From the NCBI RefSeq assembly GCF_001601575.1, contig NZ_LOHZ01000030.1, positions 1 through 64,000 on the forward strand: DNA of 64,000 nucleotides, given 5' to 3'. Made by a program: the position numbers and the translations under genes. The notes beneath the pieces are model-generated. The model had not been told where the DNA came from, did not search any database, and saw only the letters and a list, made by a program, of their open reading frames with translations. Below, piece by piece: positions 63,619-64,000 of the stretch. The DNA comes from Thermovenabulum gondwanense (GTDB taxonomy: Bacteria; Bacillota; Thermosediminibacteria; Thermosediminibacterales; Thermosediminibacteraceae). Positions within the stretch are counted from its first letter, which is position 1. Each line of letters begins with the position of its first letter.

Positions 63619-64000
63619 TTACCTTCCTATAACCCCGTAATAACCCGGGGCGGTTATTATTCCCCCCGAAGTGAAGTAATACCCGGCCGCTTCGGAAACC
63701 TTAGCCCAGGAGCGTTTTTTATCATCGTATTTTTTCAAATCCGCGCTCTTTAGCCCTTTCTGATAAAAGGTGTTAAAATCGTAATCGATGTAAAGGTTTG
63801 CTTTCACATAATCTGGCTTCGTGTAGTATTTAGAAACCTTGTAATCAAAGTCCACATAAACCGCATCCGAAAGAACCACATCCCCTTTGGAAAGGCCCTT
63901 TAACAGCTCATCCTTTTCTTTGCCTTCTGCCCTTTTAACTTTTATTATCAGGCTCGTGTCCTCTTTTTCTTTTTCGCTCAAAGAAGCAATTTTATAAGAG
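63619..64000 (-). CDS. C-terminal part of a secreted/surface protein (cut by window edge)
   Basis: The reading frame is open to the window edge, so the upstream gene part is missing. The visible end (LKKYDDKKRSWAKV, YYFTSGGIITAPGYYGVIG) resembles the final domain of bacterial surface proteins with Y-D-x-x-x-x-W-x-x-V ... G-Y-Y repeats. Forty-five bp before the next SLH gene, probably same operon. A TTG-started short reading is possible but less likely. Confidence 0.6.
   Translation of the reverse strand, partial: SYKIASLSEKEKEDTSLIIKVKRAEGKEKDELLKGLSKGDVVLSDAVYVDFDYKVSKYYTKPDYVKANLYIDYDFNTFYQKGLKSADLKKYDDKKRSWAKVSEAAGYYFTSGGIITAPGYYGVIGR

Overview
The window is a contiguous piece of a low-GC, endospore-forming, probably thermophilic and anaerobic Firmicute chromosome (class Clostridia; the gene set fits the Thermoanaerobacterales/Thermosediminibacterales, but this placement is inference). 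Sporulation and germination genes (yabP, yabQ, a SpoIID-like protein, bofA, an SspF-like SASP, spoIIR, gerA/B/C), a four-subunit pyruvate:ferredoxin oxidoreductase-type enzyme, a Bacillus-type long SRP RNA and S-layer (SLH) proteins all point there. Almost every gene lies on the minus strand; exceptions are two tiny membrane-protein genes, an MFS transporter, a DUF503 gene and a MntA/HepT pair.

Layout. 1-10831: information-processing block read right to left: rpoB, rpoC, an L7Ae-like protein, rpsL, rpsG, fusA, tuf (cut by the window edge). rpoB is not preceded by rplJ/rplL but by its own promoter, whose -35 box overlaps that of a divergent promoter for two paralogous 39-41 residue membrane proteins. 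11357-14999: Ppx/GppA, YabR-like S1 protein, DivIC, YabQ, YabP and a SpoIID-like lipoprotein. 15107-18176: porCDAB. 18469-22094: bofA, yaaL, a small ferredoxin under a promoter/perfect-palindrome unit that resembles a CsoR-type operator, recR, yaaK/ybaB and dnaX. 22120-25048: a magnesium unit, made of an M-box riboswitch, a second hairpin switch over the Shine-Dalgarno site, a soluble MgtE-like sensor protein without a channel, and an Nramp-related transporter. 25190-25921: SRP RNA and a toxin-antitoxin remnant. 26059-27342: a tRNA operon with all four tRNA-Ser isoacceptors, two tRNA-Arg and tadA embedded between them.

27381-37165: accessory genes: an MFS exporter behind an attenuator-like leader, a PilX-like surface protein, DUF503, GNAT, a membrane-anchored polysaccharide deacetylase, the MntA/HepT module and a MacAB-type ABC exporter. 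37264-37770: a graveyard holding a group II intron 5' fragment placed directly behind the S-layer terminator, joined to the last residues of a lost ABC permease. 37773-44583: the main S-layer gene with strong promoter and long leader, a LonB-like protease and pyrG. 44625-45673: a VapBC pair flanked by gene fragments. 45839-54367: metal-dependent hydrolase, sigma-54 activator, argS, murI, a peptidoglycan-binding/beta-propeller protein, SASP and an Orn/Lys/Arg decarboxylase. 54675-64000: spoIIR, a gerABC germination operon, a small membrane protein and an operon of secreted SLH proteins that runs off the window.

The most unusual elements are the magnesium unit (two stacked RNA switches plus an MgtE sensor paired with an Nramp-related transporter), the two tiny membrane proteins sharing the rpoB promoter region, the ferredoxin operator, the anti-Shine-Dalgarno hairpin before yaaL, the MFS leader, and the intron/permease scar. 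Function statements rest on recognised families; no database search was possible.
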